Shown here in pieces: positions 26,317 through 35,261 of a DNA stretch of 64,000 bases. Source of the stretch: Ruminiclostridium sp. Lineage in GTDB: Bacteria; Bacillota; Clostridia; Oscillospirales; Ruminococcaceae. How positions within the stretch are numbered: the first letter of the stretch is position 1; each line of letters begins with the position of its first letter. The position numbers were made by a program, and so were the translations under genes. The notes under the pieces are model-generated. The model ran no database searches. It had not been told where the DNA came from and saw only the letters and a program-made list of their open reading frames with translations. The DNA lies in NCBI GenBank assembly GCA_017942025.1, contig JAGAVH010000077.1, positions 1-64,000 of the forward strand, written 5' to 3'.

Positions 26317-26405
26317 TAGTATGTATATTTGTGTGATTTTTTAAATATCTGTGCATAATCAGTTTCGATTCAGGTACTATAATAAAAAACCGAAAGGAAA
26401 CAGAT

Positions 26406-27299
26406 ATGCATAAAGAATATACCAATAACGAGCAATATGAAGAAAATGAAGAAATTGTGCAGACGGAGCAGGAAGTGGCAGACAATGGAATTTCTGCTCT
26501 CATAAACGCAAAACACAACATTCACTGCCTGACTGTTATCGGTCAGATAGAGGGGCACTATATTTTGCCTCCACAGAATAAGACTACAAAGTACGAACAC
26601 ATTATGCCGGCTCTTGTTGCGATTGAGCAGGACAGAAGTATCGAAGGACTGCTTATAATCCTTAACACGGTGGGCGGAGATGTAGAAGCAGGTCTTGCAA
26701 TTTCAGAGCTTATTGCGGGCATGAGTAAGCCTACGGTATCTATTGTAGTAGGCGGCGGACATTCGATAGGCGTGCCACTGGCAGTAAGTGCTAAGAGAAG
26801 CTTTATTGTGCCATCTGCTACAATGACAATACACCCCGTCAGAATGAACGGCTTATTGCTTGGTATTCCTCAGACGCTTTCATATTTTGAACGTATGCAG
26901 GAAAGAATAATAAATTTTGTCAGCAAAAACAGTCGTATAAAGCCTGACCGATTCAGAGAGCTTATGATGAAAAAGGATGAGCTTGTTATGGATGTCGGGT
27001 CGGTTGTTGATGGTGAAACTGCAGTAAAAGAAGGACTTATTGATAGTCTGGGCGGACTTAATGATGCGGTAGAGTGCCTTTATTCTCTTATTGAAGAACA
27101 AGGAGATAAAAGCGAAAAATCTGTTTGTAAAAGTAAGACTCAGAAGAAACCTGTAAAAAGAAGGACTGCTGTATCAAAAAAATCAGTCAAGGCAGAAGAG
27201 CAGAGTAATGCTTGTGCGGTAGGCGGTAAAAGAACGGTACAGGTGCATCCTTTCAAGGAGTATCATCCTTCTGTCCGAATGGGTAAGGATGGCAAATAG
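26406..27299 (+). CDS. tepA: ClpP-family serine protease TepA
   Basis: The 297-residue protein has a ClpP/crotonase fold: [13 protein letters not shown] (about 87-99), catalytic Ser120 in GGHSIG and His143 in TIHP. The order tepA - ylzJ - ftsK/spoIIIE is the Bacillus arrangement and supports the name. The 55-residue Lys/Ser/Thr-rich tail after about residue 240 is extra and probably disordered. No membrane segment is present, so it acts in the cytosol or on the inner face; in Bacillus it has been linked to protein export and to degrading spore proteins. Confidence 0.88.
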   Translation: MHKEYTNNEQYEENEEIVQTEQEVADNGISALINAKHNIHCLTVIGQIEGHYILPPQNKTTKYEHIMPALVAIEQDRSIEGLLIILNTVGGDVEAGLAISELIAGMSKPTVSIVVGGGHSIGVPLAVSAKRSFIVPSATMTIHPVRMNGLLLGIPQTLSYFERMQERIINFVSKNSRIKPDRFRELMMKKDELVMDVGSVVDGETAVKEGLIDSLGGLNDAVECLYSLIEEQGDKSEKSVCKSKTQKKPVKRRTAVSKKSVKAEEQSNACAVGGKRTVQVHPFKEYHPSVRMGKDGK

Positions 27300-27300
27300 A

Positions 27301-27498
27301 ATGGTTTTGTACAGTATAGTTGATATATCGGATGTTCTTTATGGAAATTACTATGAAAGTGTTTCATATGTCAGAGGGAAGAGTGTGGAAACTGAGAAGA
27401 ATTACAATTCACTGATATCCGCTGATAATACTTGCACAAAACGACCTTATTCAACCAATCCTGCGCATTATCTTGATAAAAGGTACTATCCGTATTAA
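27301..27498 (+). CDS. YlzJ-like protein
   Basis: This 65-residue protein begins MVLYSIVDISDVLYGN. The family usually starts MILYT, so the ATG at 27301 is preferred over the in-frame ATG at 27289, which lies inside tepA; AAGGAT in the tepA tail gives a plausible ribosome site. YlzJ-like proteins are small sporulation-linked proteins of unknown role always found beside tepA and ftsK/spoIIIE. It is Tyr-rich and soluble. Confidence 0.75.
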   Translation: MVLYSIVDISDVLYGNYYESVSYVRGKSVETEKNYNSLISADNTCTKRPYSTNPAHYLDKRYYPY

Positions 27499-27564
27499 AT
27501 TTCAAAATAGGGGCGAAAGCCCTTACATATATTTAACAAAAACGAAAGGTTTAAAATAGCGATT

Positions 27565-28428
27565 ATGGATTACATAACTATAATAATACAAGGTATTATA
27601 CAGGGAATAACAGAATTTTTACCCGTATCAAGCTCAGGACATCTGTCGGTTGCACAGCATTTTATGAACGTGGGAGAAAACTCTCTTCTTATTTCTATAT
27701 TTTTGCATTTAGGTACGCTTCTTGCGGTGTTTATCGCATTTTTCCCCACCATATCCAGAATGATAATAGAATTTTTCCTTACTATAAAGGATATATTTAC
27801 CGGGAAATTTTCCTGGAAGAATATGAATGCAGACAGACGTATGATGTTTATGGTGATAATAGCAACGTTTATGCTTGTGCCGATTTACTTCTTCAGAGAT
27901 TTCTTTGTGTCCTTTGAAGGTGACAACGACATCATATTTGAAGGTGTTGCATTCTTGTTTACAGCCACTTTGCTGTTTATGTCCGACAAATGCGTAAAGG
28001 GAAAAAAGACAGGTGACAAGATGAAGGTTACTGATGCTGTTGCAGTAGGTGCAATGCAATGCGTAGCTTTATTTCCAGGTGTTTCCCGTTCGGGTTCAAC
28101 AACAGCAACGGGACTGTTCTGTGGTCTTACAAAGGAAACTGCGGTAGCATATTCATTTATTCTTGGCATTCCTGCTATACTGGGTGGAAGTGTGCTTGAG
28201 CTTGGTCAGGCGGCCAGTGAAAGTGTACAGCTTGACCTGGTGGGACTAGGCATTGGATTTGCGGTTGCAGCTGTTGTTGGTTTGTTGTCAATTTTCCTTG
28301 TGAAATGGCTTATAAAAAGGGATAGATTCAAGATATTCGGTGTATATACTGCTTTGCTCGGCCTTTTTTGCATAGGTATAGGCGTATATGAGCTGGTTAC
28401 AGGCTCTCATTTTGTTATAATTTTCTGA
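27565..28428 (+). CDS. uppP: Undecaprenyl-diphosphatase UppP (BacA)
   Basis: UppP removes a phosphate from undecaprenyl pyrophosphate so the lipid carrier can be reused in peptidoglycan and glycan synthesis; overexpression gives bacitracin resistance. The 287-residue membrane protein has the two active-site motifs EFLPVSSSGH (about 18-27) and GVSRSGST (about 171-178). In Bacillus the tepA-ylzJ-ftsK run has no uppP, so its position here is local. A small GGGC-GAAA-GCCC hairpin lies in the 66-base gap upstream (27511-27522). Confidence 0.95.
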   Translation: MDYITIIIQGIIQGITEFLPVSSSGHLSVAQHFMNVGENSLLISIFLHLGTLLAVFIAFFPTISRMIIEFFLTIKDIFTGKFSWKNMNADRRMMFMVIIATFMLVPIYFFRDFFVSFEGDNDIIFEGVAFLFTATLLFMSDKCVKGKKTGDKMKVTDAVAVGAMQCVALFPGVSRSGSTTATGLFCGLTKETAVAYSFILGIPAILGGSVLELGQAASESVQLDLVGLGIGFAVAAVVGLLSIFLVKWLIKRDRFKIFGVYTALLGLFCIGIGVYELVTGSHFVIIF

Positions 28429-28490
28429 TACAAAACAGATATATGATTGATAAAAAAAGGGAATTTCTATAAACGAAAGGATTGATAAAT

Positions 28491-31211
28491 ATGGCAAGCA
28501 GAAACGGTGGTAAGAGCACGGCTATAACCACTACAAAGCAGAATAAAGGTACAAGAAAATCCAAAGAAGAAACTTCATTTGTTGAGCGTCGCCGCAAAGA
28601 GATGGAACAGGAAGAGATAAAACACAGAAGAATGAGTGCCGTGATACTTTTTGCGGTTGGTGTTCTTCTTGTACTCTTTGCTGTAATAGGTTTAATCAGC
28701 TCAATGCAACCGGGCGATGATAATCTTCTTGATATGATTTATATGTTCTTATGTGGTATATTCGGCTTTACCGTGTTTTTCACAGGTCCGATTGTAATTT
28801 ATGTTGCTATACTTATTGCAACGGATAAAAGCAGGACGAGTATCACGACTAAGGTTATACAGCTTTCTGCAGGAATTATTTTGCTCAGCACAGCTATTCA
28901 GATAATTTTTGTCGGCACTGTCGGAGAAAACACCACTAATCTTTTTGAGGCTATAGGTTCATTGTATATGGATGGTATAGCTCTAAAGGGCGGCGGTGTT
29001 GTTGGCGGACTCCTGGCAGCTATTCTGTTACTTTTTGGCAGAGTGGGTGCGATTGTAGTTATTTCGCTTATAATTTTTGTTTTTGTAATGTTTATAAGTA
29101 GAAAAACTCTTATGGAGTTTTTAGGCTTTGTCGGAAAGCCTGTGAAAAAGGCGGCGGTGGTAGCTAAGGAAAAGCGTGATCAGCGCAAAGAGGAAATGGA
29201 AATCCTGCGTCTTGAAAACGAGCGAAAGAACCAGATAGAAGCAGAAAAACGCAAGCAGAAGATAGCAGAGCTTGAAATGGCAACCGCAGATAATCTGCAC
29301 GATCCGATATCAAAAAGACGGAACGATATACTGGAAAGGCAGAGAGCGGAAAATGAAGATTTTATAAATACTCTCAATGAGTATAGTGGTAATGACGGTA
29401 ATTCGGTAAGACCCGGAACGGATGTTTTACCTGACATTCATCAAGGATCAGAGGTACATAATTCTTGTGGAGATAAGCTGCCCGATATCCCTGAAGTCTT
29501 TGATTGTGACGAATCCGATTCATATGTTATGCCCGAAATAGTTGTGGAAGAAGAGCAGATTTCGCCTGTGTTGAACTTCACTACAGAACGTAAGGCACCT
29601 GTTGAAGAAGCACTCAGACGATATTCCGAAGAAAAAAATCCGTTAGATGATAACAAAGCAAAAAATGAAACAGAAACTGCAAAGACAGAGATAGAAAAGC
29701 AGATATCCGAGGAAGACAAATCTTCGATGGAGCAATATATTTTGCCTCCATCAGCTATCCTTGATGAAATATTACCTTCAAAAAGTGCCGACAATGTAAG
29801 AAAAGAACTTGAAGAAAATGCTACAAAGATAGTTGAGGTACTCAAAAGCTTTGGCGTGCAGACAAAATGTATAGGTGCTTGCAGAGGTCCTTCTGTTACA
29901 AGATATGAGTTACAGCCGGCAGCAGGTGTAAAGATTTCAAAAATTACCGGACTTTCCGATGATATTGCATTGAACCTTGCGGCAGAAGGCATCAGAATAG
30001 AAGCGCCTATTCCCGGAAAGCCTGCCGTAGGTATCGAAGTACCTAATAAAAAGACGGATTCTGTTCCTTTCAGAACACTTATAGAATGCAATGAAGTCAA
30101 TACACATAAGAGCAAGCTTGCGGCGGCGCTTGGTAAAGATATAGCAGGCGATAATGTGATTATAGATGTGGCTGAAATGCCTCATCTGCTTATAGCAGGT
30201 ACTACAGGTTCAGGTAAATCTGTATGTATGAACACAATAATTATGTCCATACTTTTCCGCAGTACACCGGATGAGGTCAGATTCATAATGATTGACCCTA
30301 AGGCTGTTGAATTTATGTGCTATAATGGCATCCCACATCTGCTTATACCGGTAGTTACCGATCCCAAAAAGGCGGCAGGCGCGCTTGCATGGGCTGTTAC
30401 TGAAATGCTGAGAAGATATAATCTCTTCTCTGAATATAATGTTAGAAACCTTCAGGGCTATAATTCCTTGGCTGATAAAGACCCTGAGCTCAAGAAGCTT
30501 CCCCAGATTGCCATTTTCATAGATGAGCTTTCTGACCTTATGATGGCTTCTAAAAACGAAGTTGAAGATAGCATTTGCCGTCTTGCACAGATGGCAAGAG
30601 CGGCAGGAATGCATCTTATAATAGCAACACAAAGACCTACAGTTGATGTTGTTACAGGTCTTATTAAGGCGAATATTCCAAGTAGAATTGCTCTCAAAGT
30701 CGGAACGGGTATAGATAGCCGTGTTATTATTGATGAGCAGGGCGCTGAAAAACTGATCGGTAAAGGTGATATGCTTCTTAAAACGACCAGTATGCCTAAG
30801 CCCAAGCGTGTTCAGGGATGTTGGATATCTGATAATGAAGTCGAAAGAGTTGTTAATTTTATCAAAGATTCCTTCATTCTTGAATATGATGATAATGTTA
30901 TGAACGAAGTTGAAAGACAAGCTGAGCTTGTCCGCTCAAACGATAAAAAATCAGATATGTCTGCAGAAAGCGGCGATATAGATGTAAGTGATGAGAAGCT
31001 TGAAGAAGCTATACGTGTTGTGGTAGAGGCAGGCCAGGCGAGTACAAGTGCTCTTCAGAGAAGATTAAAGCTTGGCTATGGCAGAGCTGCACGTCTTATC
31101 GATATTATGGAAGAAATGGGAATAGTAGGTCCATCAGAAGGAAGCAAGCCGCGTCAGGTGCTTATGACAAGAGAACAGTATTACGAAAGACAGATGAATA
31201 ATAACGATTAA
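28491..31211 (+). CDS. DNA translocase FtsK/SpoIIIE
   Basis: The 906-residue protein has an N-terminal basic head, four membrane segments (about 45-200), a long Glu/Lys/Asp-rich linker (about 215-420), the motor alpha/beta domains with Walker A GTTGSGKS (about 571-578) and Walker B FIDEL, and the C-terminal gamma winged helix (about 830-895). It pumps chromosomal DNA through the closing septum at division and, in spore formers, into the forespore; which of FtsK and SpoIIIE roles applies cannot be told from one copy. The ATG at 28491 with GAAAGGA is preferred over the TTG at 28482. Confidence 0.95.
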   Translation: MASRNGGKSTAITTTKQNKGTRKSKEETSFVERRRKEMEQEEIKHRRMSAVILFAVGVLLVLFAVIGLISSMQPGDDNLLDMIYMFLCGIFGFTVFFTGPIVIYVAILIATDKSRTSITTKVIQLSAGIILLSTAIQIIFVGTVGENTTNLFEAIGSLYMDGIALKGGGVVGGLLAAILLLFGRVGAIVVISLIIFVFVMFISRKTLMEFLGFVGKPVKKAAVVAKEKRDQRKEEMEILRLENERKNQIEAEKRKQKIAELEMATADNLHDPISKRRNDILERQRAENEDFINTLNEYSGNDGNSVRPGTDVLPDIHQGSEVHNSCGDKLPDIPEVFDCDESDSYVMPEIVVEEEQISPVLNFTTERKAPVEEALRRYSEEKNPLDDNKAKNETETAKTEIEKQISEEDKSSMEQYILPPSAILDEILPSKSADNVRKELEENATKIVEVLKSFGVQTKCIGACRGPSVTRYELQPAAGVKISKITGLSDDIALNLAAEGIRIEAPIPGKPAVGIEVPNKKTDSVPFRTLIECNEVNTHKSKLAAALGKDIAGDNVIIDVAEMPHLLIAGTTGSGKSVCMNTIIMSILFRSTPDEVRFIMIDPKAVEFMCYNGIPHLLIPVVTDPKKAAGALAWAVTEMLRRYNLFSEYNVRNLQGYNSLADKDPELKKLPQIAIFIDELSDLMMASKNEVEDSICRLAQMARAAGMHLIIATQRPTVDVVTGLIKANIPSRIALKVGTGIDSRVIIDEQGAEKLIGKGDMLLKTTSMPKPKRVQGCWISDNEVERVVNFIKDSFILEYDDNVMNEVERQAELVRSNDKKSDMSAESGDIDVSDEKLEEAIRVVVEAGQASTSALQRRLKLGYGRAARLIDIMEEMGIVGPSEGSKPRQVLMTREQYYERQMNNND

Positions 31212-31253
31212 ATCGTTCATTTGAGCAAACGATGATGAACAACGAGGTGCAAA

Positions 31254-33185
31254 ATGCCATTTTTACCGATAACAAAGGAAGATATGATAGAGCGCGGTAT
31301 AAACCAACTTGATTTTATATGCGTAACAGGTGATGCTTATGTCGATCATCCTTCCTTTGGCATTGCAATTATTTCAAGAATGCTGGAAAGCTGTGGATGC
31401 AGTGTAGGAATTATTGCACAGCCTCAGACTGACAGCGATTACAAAAAGCTTGGTGAACCTAAGCATTGCTTTTTAGTAACAGGCGGTAACATCGATAGTA
31501 TGGTGTCAAATTACACTGTATTCAAGAAAAAACGTTGGGATGATGCATACTGCGAAGGTGGTAAAGGGGGAAAACGTCCTGACAGAGCCGTTACCGTATA
31601 TTGCAATAAGCTCAAAGAGCTTTTCCCCGATAAGGAAATAGCTATAGGCGGTCTCGAAGCCAGTCTCAGACGTTTTGCTCACTATGATTATTGGGCGGAT
31701 AAGGTTATGCCGTCTATTCTTGTAGACAGTAAGGCAGAACTTCTTATGTATGGTATGGGCGAGCTTACTATTGTTCAACTGTACAATGAGATAAAATCAG
31801 GGAAGAAGCTCAGTGAGATACACGATATAAGAGGTACCTGCTATCTGACAGAACCTAAAAACACCCCTTTAGGCGCTGTACAGTGTGATAGCTATGAAAT
31901 AGTGAGCGAGAATAAAAAAGCCTACGCCAAGTCGTGCAGACTCCAGTATGATGAACAGGATGAAATATATGGAAAGACTGTAATCCAGCGTCATGGAAAT
32001 ATGATGTTGGTGCAGAATCCGCCTCAGCGTAGTCTTACCCAGTCTGAATTTGATAAAGCGTATGAGCTACCCTATATGAGAGCTTATCATCCTTGTTATG
32101 AACAGGGTGGTGGAGTTCCGGGGATTCAGGAAGTGGAGTTTTCTATAACACATAGTCGTGGCTGTTTCGGCTATTGTAATTTTTGCTCTATAGCGCTTCA
32201 TCAGGGCAGAAGAATTCAGGTAAGAAGCGAAGAGTCAGTTATAAACGAGGCTATCGACTTATCGAATAAGCCTAATTTCAAGGGGTATATACACGATGTG
32301 GGAGGACCTACAGCAAATTTTCGCGCCCCTTCATGTGATAAACAGCTAAAAAACGGGCTGTGTAAAGGCAAAAAATGTCTTGCTCCTACACCTTGTCCCG
32401 CTCTTAAAGCCGATCACGCGGAGTATCTCAATCTTCTGAGAAAGATACGTTCCCTGAAAAAGGTCAAGAAGGTGTTTATCCGTTCAGGTATCAGATATGA
32501 TTACATGCTGAAGGATAAGGATGATACATTTTTCAGGGAGCTGGTAGAACATCATGTAAGCGGACAGCTTAAAGTTGCTCCTGAACATGCCAGCAACAAA
32601 GTGCTTGATCTTATGGGTAAACCGCATATAGAAGTGTATGAAGAGTTTGAGAAGAAGTTTTACAGATATACCAAGGAATGTGGTAAAGAGCAGTATTTGG
32701 TGCCTTATCTTATGTCGTCGCATCCGGGATGCACAGTAAGAGAGGCAGTGGATTTAGCTGTCTTTTTAAAAAAACATAATATAAGACCCGAGCAGGTGCA
32801 GGATTTTTATCCTACTCCCGGTACTATTTCCACAGCAATGTATTACACAGGACTTAATCCTTATACAATGGAAGAGGTTTATGTTCCTAAAAAGCCTGAA
32901 GAAAAGGAAATGCAACGAGCATTGCTCCAGTATTTCAAGAAAGAGAATAAACAACTGGTCGCAAAAGCGCTTGTAAAAGCCGGCAGAAAAGAGCTCATCG
33001 GATATGGTAAGGAATGTCTTATTACACCTGATGGATTGAAGCTTGATAATGAAAAAGGAAGGGGGACTTCAAAAAATGGCAAAGGAAACATCAAAAAAAC
33101 AACCTTCGGCAAAGACGCAAAAAAAGAAAACAACAGAAGAAGCGGTAAAGAAGTCTCCAAAAACAGCACCAAAAGAAAGCGCTGA
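31254..33185 (+). CDS. YgiQ-family radical SAM protein
   Basis: The 643-residue protein has the UPF0313/YgiQ layout: an N-terminal cobalamin-binding-like domain, then the radical SAM cysteines in CFGYCNFC (about 302-309) preceded by SITHSRG, and further conserved blocks (VGGPTANF; KVAPEH; LMSSHPG). It carries a 4Fe-4S cluster and probably generates a 5'-deoxyadenosyl radical; the substrate is unknown. The last 45 residues are Lys/Asn/Arg-rich and low-complexity, and the last 110 bases also encode the start of the next gene in another frame. Confidence 0.93.
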   Translation: MPFLPITKEDMIERGINQLDFICVTGDAYVDHPSFGIAIISRMLESCGCSVGIIAQPQTDSDYKKLGEPKHCFLVTGGNIDSMVSNYTVFKKKRWDDAYCEGGKGGKRPDRAVTVYCNKLKELFPDKEIAIGGLEASLRRFAHYDYWADKVMPSILVDSKAELLMYGMGELTIVQLYNEIKSGKKLSEIHDIRGTCYLTEPKNTPLGAVQCDSYEIVSENKKAYAKSCRLQYDEQDEIYGKTVIQRHGNMMLVQNPPQRSLTQSEFDKAYELPYMRAYHPCYEQGGGVPGIQEVEFSITHSRGCFGYCNFCSIALHQGRRIQVRSEESVINEAIDLSNKPNFKGYIHDVGGPTANFRAPSCDKQLKNGLCKGKKCLAPTPCPALKADHAEYLNLLRKIRSLKKVKKVFIRSGIRYDYMLKDKDDTFFRELVEHHVSGQLKVAPEHASNKVLDLMGKPHIEVYEEFEKKFYRYTKECGKEQYLVPYLMSSHPGCTVREAVDLAVFLKKHNIRPEQVQDFYPTPGTISTAMYYTGLNPYTMEEVYVPKKPEEKEMQRALLQYFKKENKQLVAKALVKAGRKELIGYGKECLITPDGLKLDNEKGRGTSKNGKGNIKKTTFGKDAKKENNRRSGKEVSKNSTKRKR

Positions 33186-34410
33186 TTCCTCGAATAAAAA
33201 GGAAAATGAGACAAAGAAGTCTTCAAAGGCAGAAGCAGAACACAAAGATAAGCCGAAGGCAAGGACTGCTGAAAATTCGGTTGATAAAAAAACTAAAACT
33301 CAGGAAAAGTGCGATATTGCAGAAATAAAGGAAACAAATATAGTCTCAGGCTCAAAAACAGACTATAAAACAAGAAAAACAGGATCTATACAAAAAAAGG
33401 ATTCTCCGCGGAAGGAAAATGCTGAAAAGAAAAATAAGCCTGAGGGAGAAGAAACTCAGTACACACCATATAAAAAGAAGGTAAAGATCAGTTTCAAAGG
33501 TTTTCTGATTTCCTTCCTGATAATAGCGCTTTTCCTGACTCTTAACCAGTTTATATTTCATATTCCAGGTGTCCCGACCTGGGAAAGTGTTTTTTCTGAC
33601 GAAAAACCCTCTTTCTCTATACCTACAGGAGAAATGCAGGTGCATTTTATCGATGTAGGGCAGGGTGATAGCACGCTTATAGTAACTGAGAAAAAAGTGG
33701 TGCTTATAGACAGCGGAGAAACAGAATACGGAAATACGGTGATAGAATACATAGAAAAGCTCGGCATTTCAAAGCTTGATATTGTAATCGGTTCACATCC
33801 TCATTCTGATCATATAGGCTCTTTGTCGCAGGTGGTTGACAAATTTGATGTAGACAGGCTTATACTCCCTAAAATGACAAAGGATATGATACCTGATACC
33901 GTCTGCTATACAAATCTTATCAGAAGCGCAGATAAGAAGAAAGCTAAAGTAAGCTTTGTAAGAGGAGGAGAAGAGCTTGTATTATCCGATGATTGCAGAA
34001 TAGATATTCTTGCACCTGTGAGTGATTACGATGACCTAAATAACTATTCTGTTGTATGCAAGCTGATTCATGGTGAGAATAGCTTTCTGTTTACAGGAGA
34101 TATCGAAACCTCTGCAGAGTATGATGTAGTTGAAGGCGGTGCAGACCTCAGTGCCAATGTACTGAAAGTGCCGCATCACGGCAGTGCAACTTCAAGTTCA
34201 TACAAATTTTTAAAGACTGTCAGACCGACTTATGCAGTGATTTCTGTAGGCTCTCCAAATGATTACGGACATCCGAATAAGGCTGTATTTGAACGTTATA
34301 AAGAATTTGAGTGTAAGCGTTATCGTACTGATGTCAACGGTGATATTGTATTTAAAAGCGATGGCGTAAAGCTTATCATCGAAACAGAGAATAAAAATAG
34401 TCACGTTTAA
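33076..34410 (+). CDS. Membrane-anchored metallo-beta-lactamase-fold protein, ComEC C-terminal-like
   Basis: This 444-residue protein has a very lysine/serine-rich cytosolic head (1-135), one membrane segment (about 138-160) and an extracellular MBL domain of the ComEC/Rec2 type: HFIDVGQGDST (about 190), metal site HPHSDH (about 240-245), FTGDIE and VPHHGSA. In ComEC this domain cuts one DNA strand during uptake; here it stands without the ComEC channel, as in other secreted ComEC-like hydrolases. The start at 33076 has GGAAGGGGGA upstream and overlaps ygiQ by 110 bases in a different frame. Confidence 0.87.
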   Translation: MAKETSKKQPSAKTQKKKTTEEAVKKSPKTAPKESADSSNKKENETKKSSKAEAEHKDKPKARTAENSVDKKTKTQEKCDIAEIKETNIVSGSKTDYKTRKTGSIQKKDSPRKENAEKKNKPEGEETQYTPYKKKVKISFKGFLISFLIIALFLTLNQFIFHIPGVPTWESVFSDEKPSFSIPTGEMQVHFIDVGQGDSTLIVTEKKVVLIDSGETEYGNTVIEYIEKLGISKLDIVIGSHPHSDHIGSLSQVVDKFDVDRLILPKMTKDMIPDTVCYTNLIRSADKKKAKVSFVRGGEELVLSDDCRIDILAPVSDYDDLNNYSVVCKLIHGENSFLFTGDIETSAEYDVVEGGADLSANVLKVPHHGSATSSSYKFLKTVRPTYAVISVGSPNDYGHPNKAVFERYKEFECKRYRTDVNGDIVFKSDGVKLIIETENKNSHV

Positions 34411-34414
34411 AAAG

Positions 34415-34451
34415 AATCCCATCACATTCAACATGCGAATGTGATGGGATT
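34415..34451. terminator. Bidirectional terminator between the MBL and DUF4364 genes
   Basis: A perfect 15-base stem (34415-34429 with 34437-34451), seven-base loop, A run on the left and T run on the right; the genes are convergent. Confidence 0.85.
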
Positions 34452-34459
34452 TATTTGTT

Positions 34460-35050
34460 TTAATTATCTTCCATAGCTTCTTTTAGCTCTGCTTCAGAAA
34501 CTGTGAGATATCCGTGAATAAAGCTGTTAAGTACACCTCTGTATGCGCCGGCAGGGTTTGCAAAGAATTTTCTTTCCATCTGCTGTGCCGCTTCAAGAGT
34601 AGGTGCATATATTTTAAGCTCCATAAGATCGGCGCCTCCAACCTCGTTAATAAAGCGGATATAGAGATGATAACCCTGGTCTAGTGTGATGATTTCGCAT
34701 TTTACAGCTTTTTCAAGATGGGTATGTGCGGTTATCTTTTTTGCCAGATATACTGCGTCCTCACGGATGGACAGAGGGATGGAATATGCAAGCTCGATAG
34801 CTAGATAATTACTCTGATTTGTAGGATGGCATATTTCACAGCCATCTACTGTTTCTACTGTTATAAGCTTTTTTTCTTCCATGCTCATAATGCAGGAGTG
34901 AAAATCGAAATATTTTACAAATTCCTGGTCTACAGTACATCGCATAAGCTCTTCCTTGCTCATACAGCCTACTTTTCTGAGTAGGTGAGCGATAAGTATC
35001 TGTATTTCCTTGTCCTCATACAAGGTGAGTTTAGGAGCACGAAAATTCAT
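34460..35050 (-). CDS. DUF4364-family winged-helix-like protein
   Basis: The 196-residue protein has an N-terminal helical part that fits a winged helix (LIAHLLRKVGCMSKEELMRC, then the wing region around VETVDGCEICHPT) and a C-terminal alpha/beta part. It fits, as far as I recall, the DUF4364 family of Clostridia, of unknown function. A plausible ribosome site AAAGGA precedes ATG 35050. It is monocistronic, convergent with the MBL gene and divergent from the SpoVB-like gene. Confidence 0.65.
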   Translation of the reverse strand: MNFRAPKLTLYEDKEIQILIAHLLRKVGCMSKEELMRCTVDQEFVKYFDFHSCIMSMEEKKLITVETVDGCEICHPTNQSNYLAIELAYSIPLSIREDAVYLAKKITAHTHLEKAVKCEIITLDQGYHLYIRFINEVGGADLMELKIYAPTLEAAQQMERKFFANPAGAYRGVLNSFIHGYLTVSEAELKEAMEDN

Positions 35051-35107
35051 AAGTCACTAATCCTTTCGGTTAAGAGAATGTGAATGTATATAAATAAAAT
35101 TTTTCAT

Positions 35108-35136
35108 TTGAATATATGTTGCTACTTTGATATAAT
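35108..35136 (+). promoter_or_regulatory. Sigma-A-type promoter of the SpoVB-like gene
   Basis: TTGAAT (35108-35113), 17-base spacer, TATAAT (35131-35136). The leader to GTG 35262 is about 120 bases. Confidence 0.65.
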
Positions 35137-35261
35137 ACTATATTTTGGGGTGATTGTCAAGATACAGGCGCTTATGTAAAGCTTAAAAATTCTCCTGAAT
35201 TGTGCTTTTAACATAATCTCGTCCTTTTAGTAATATTATTTTACAGAAAGGAATGATTATT

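Noticed and set aside
29441..30920. Long minus-strand frames (224 and 236 codons) over ftsK
   Set aside because: They are complementary shadows of the FtsK coding sequence, with no promoter, ribosome site or recognisable domain.
31254..34410. ygiQ-MBL overlap as a sequencing frameshift joining one gene
   Set aside because: The two proteins are different complete families, and the second has its own ribosome site and start, so a real overlap is simpler.
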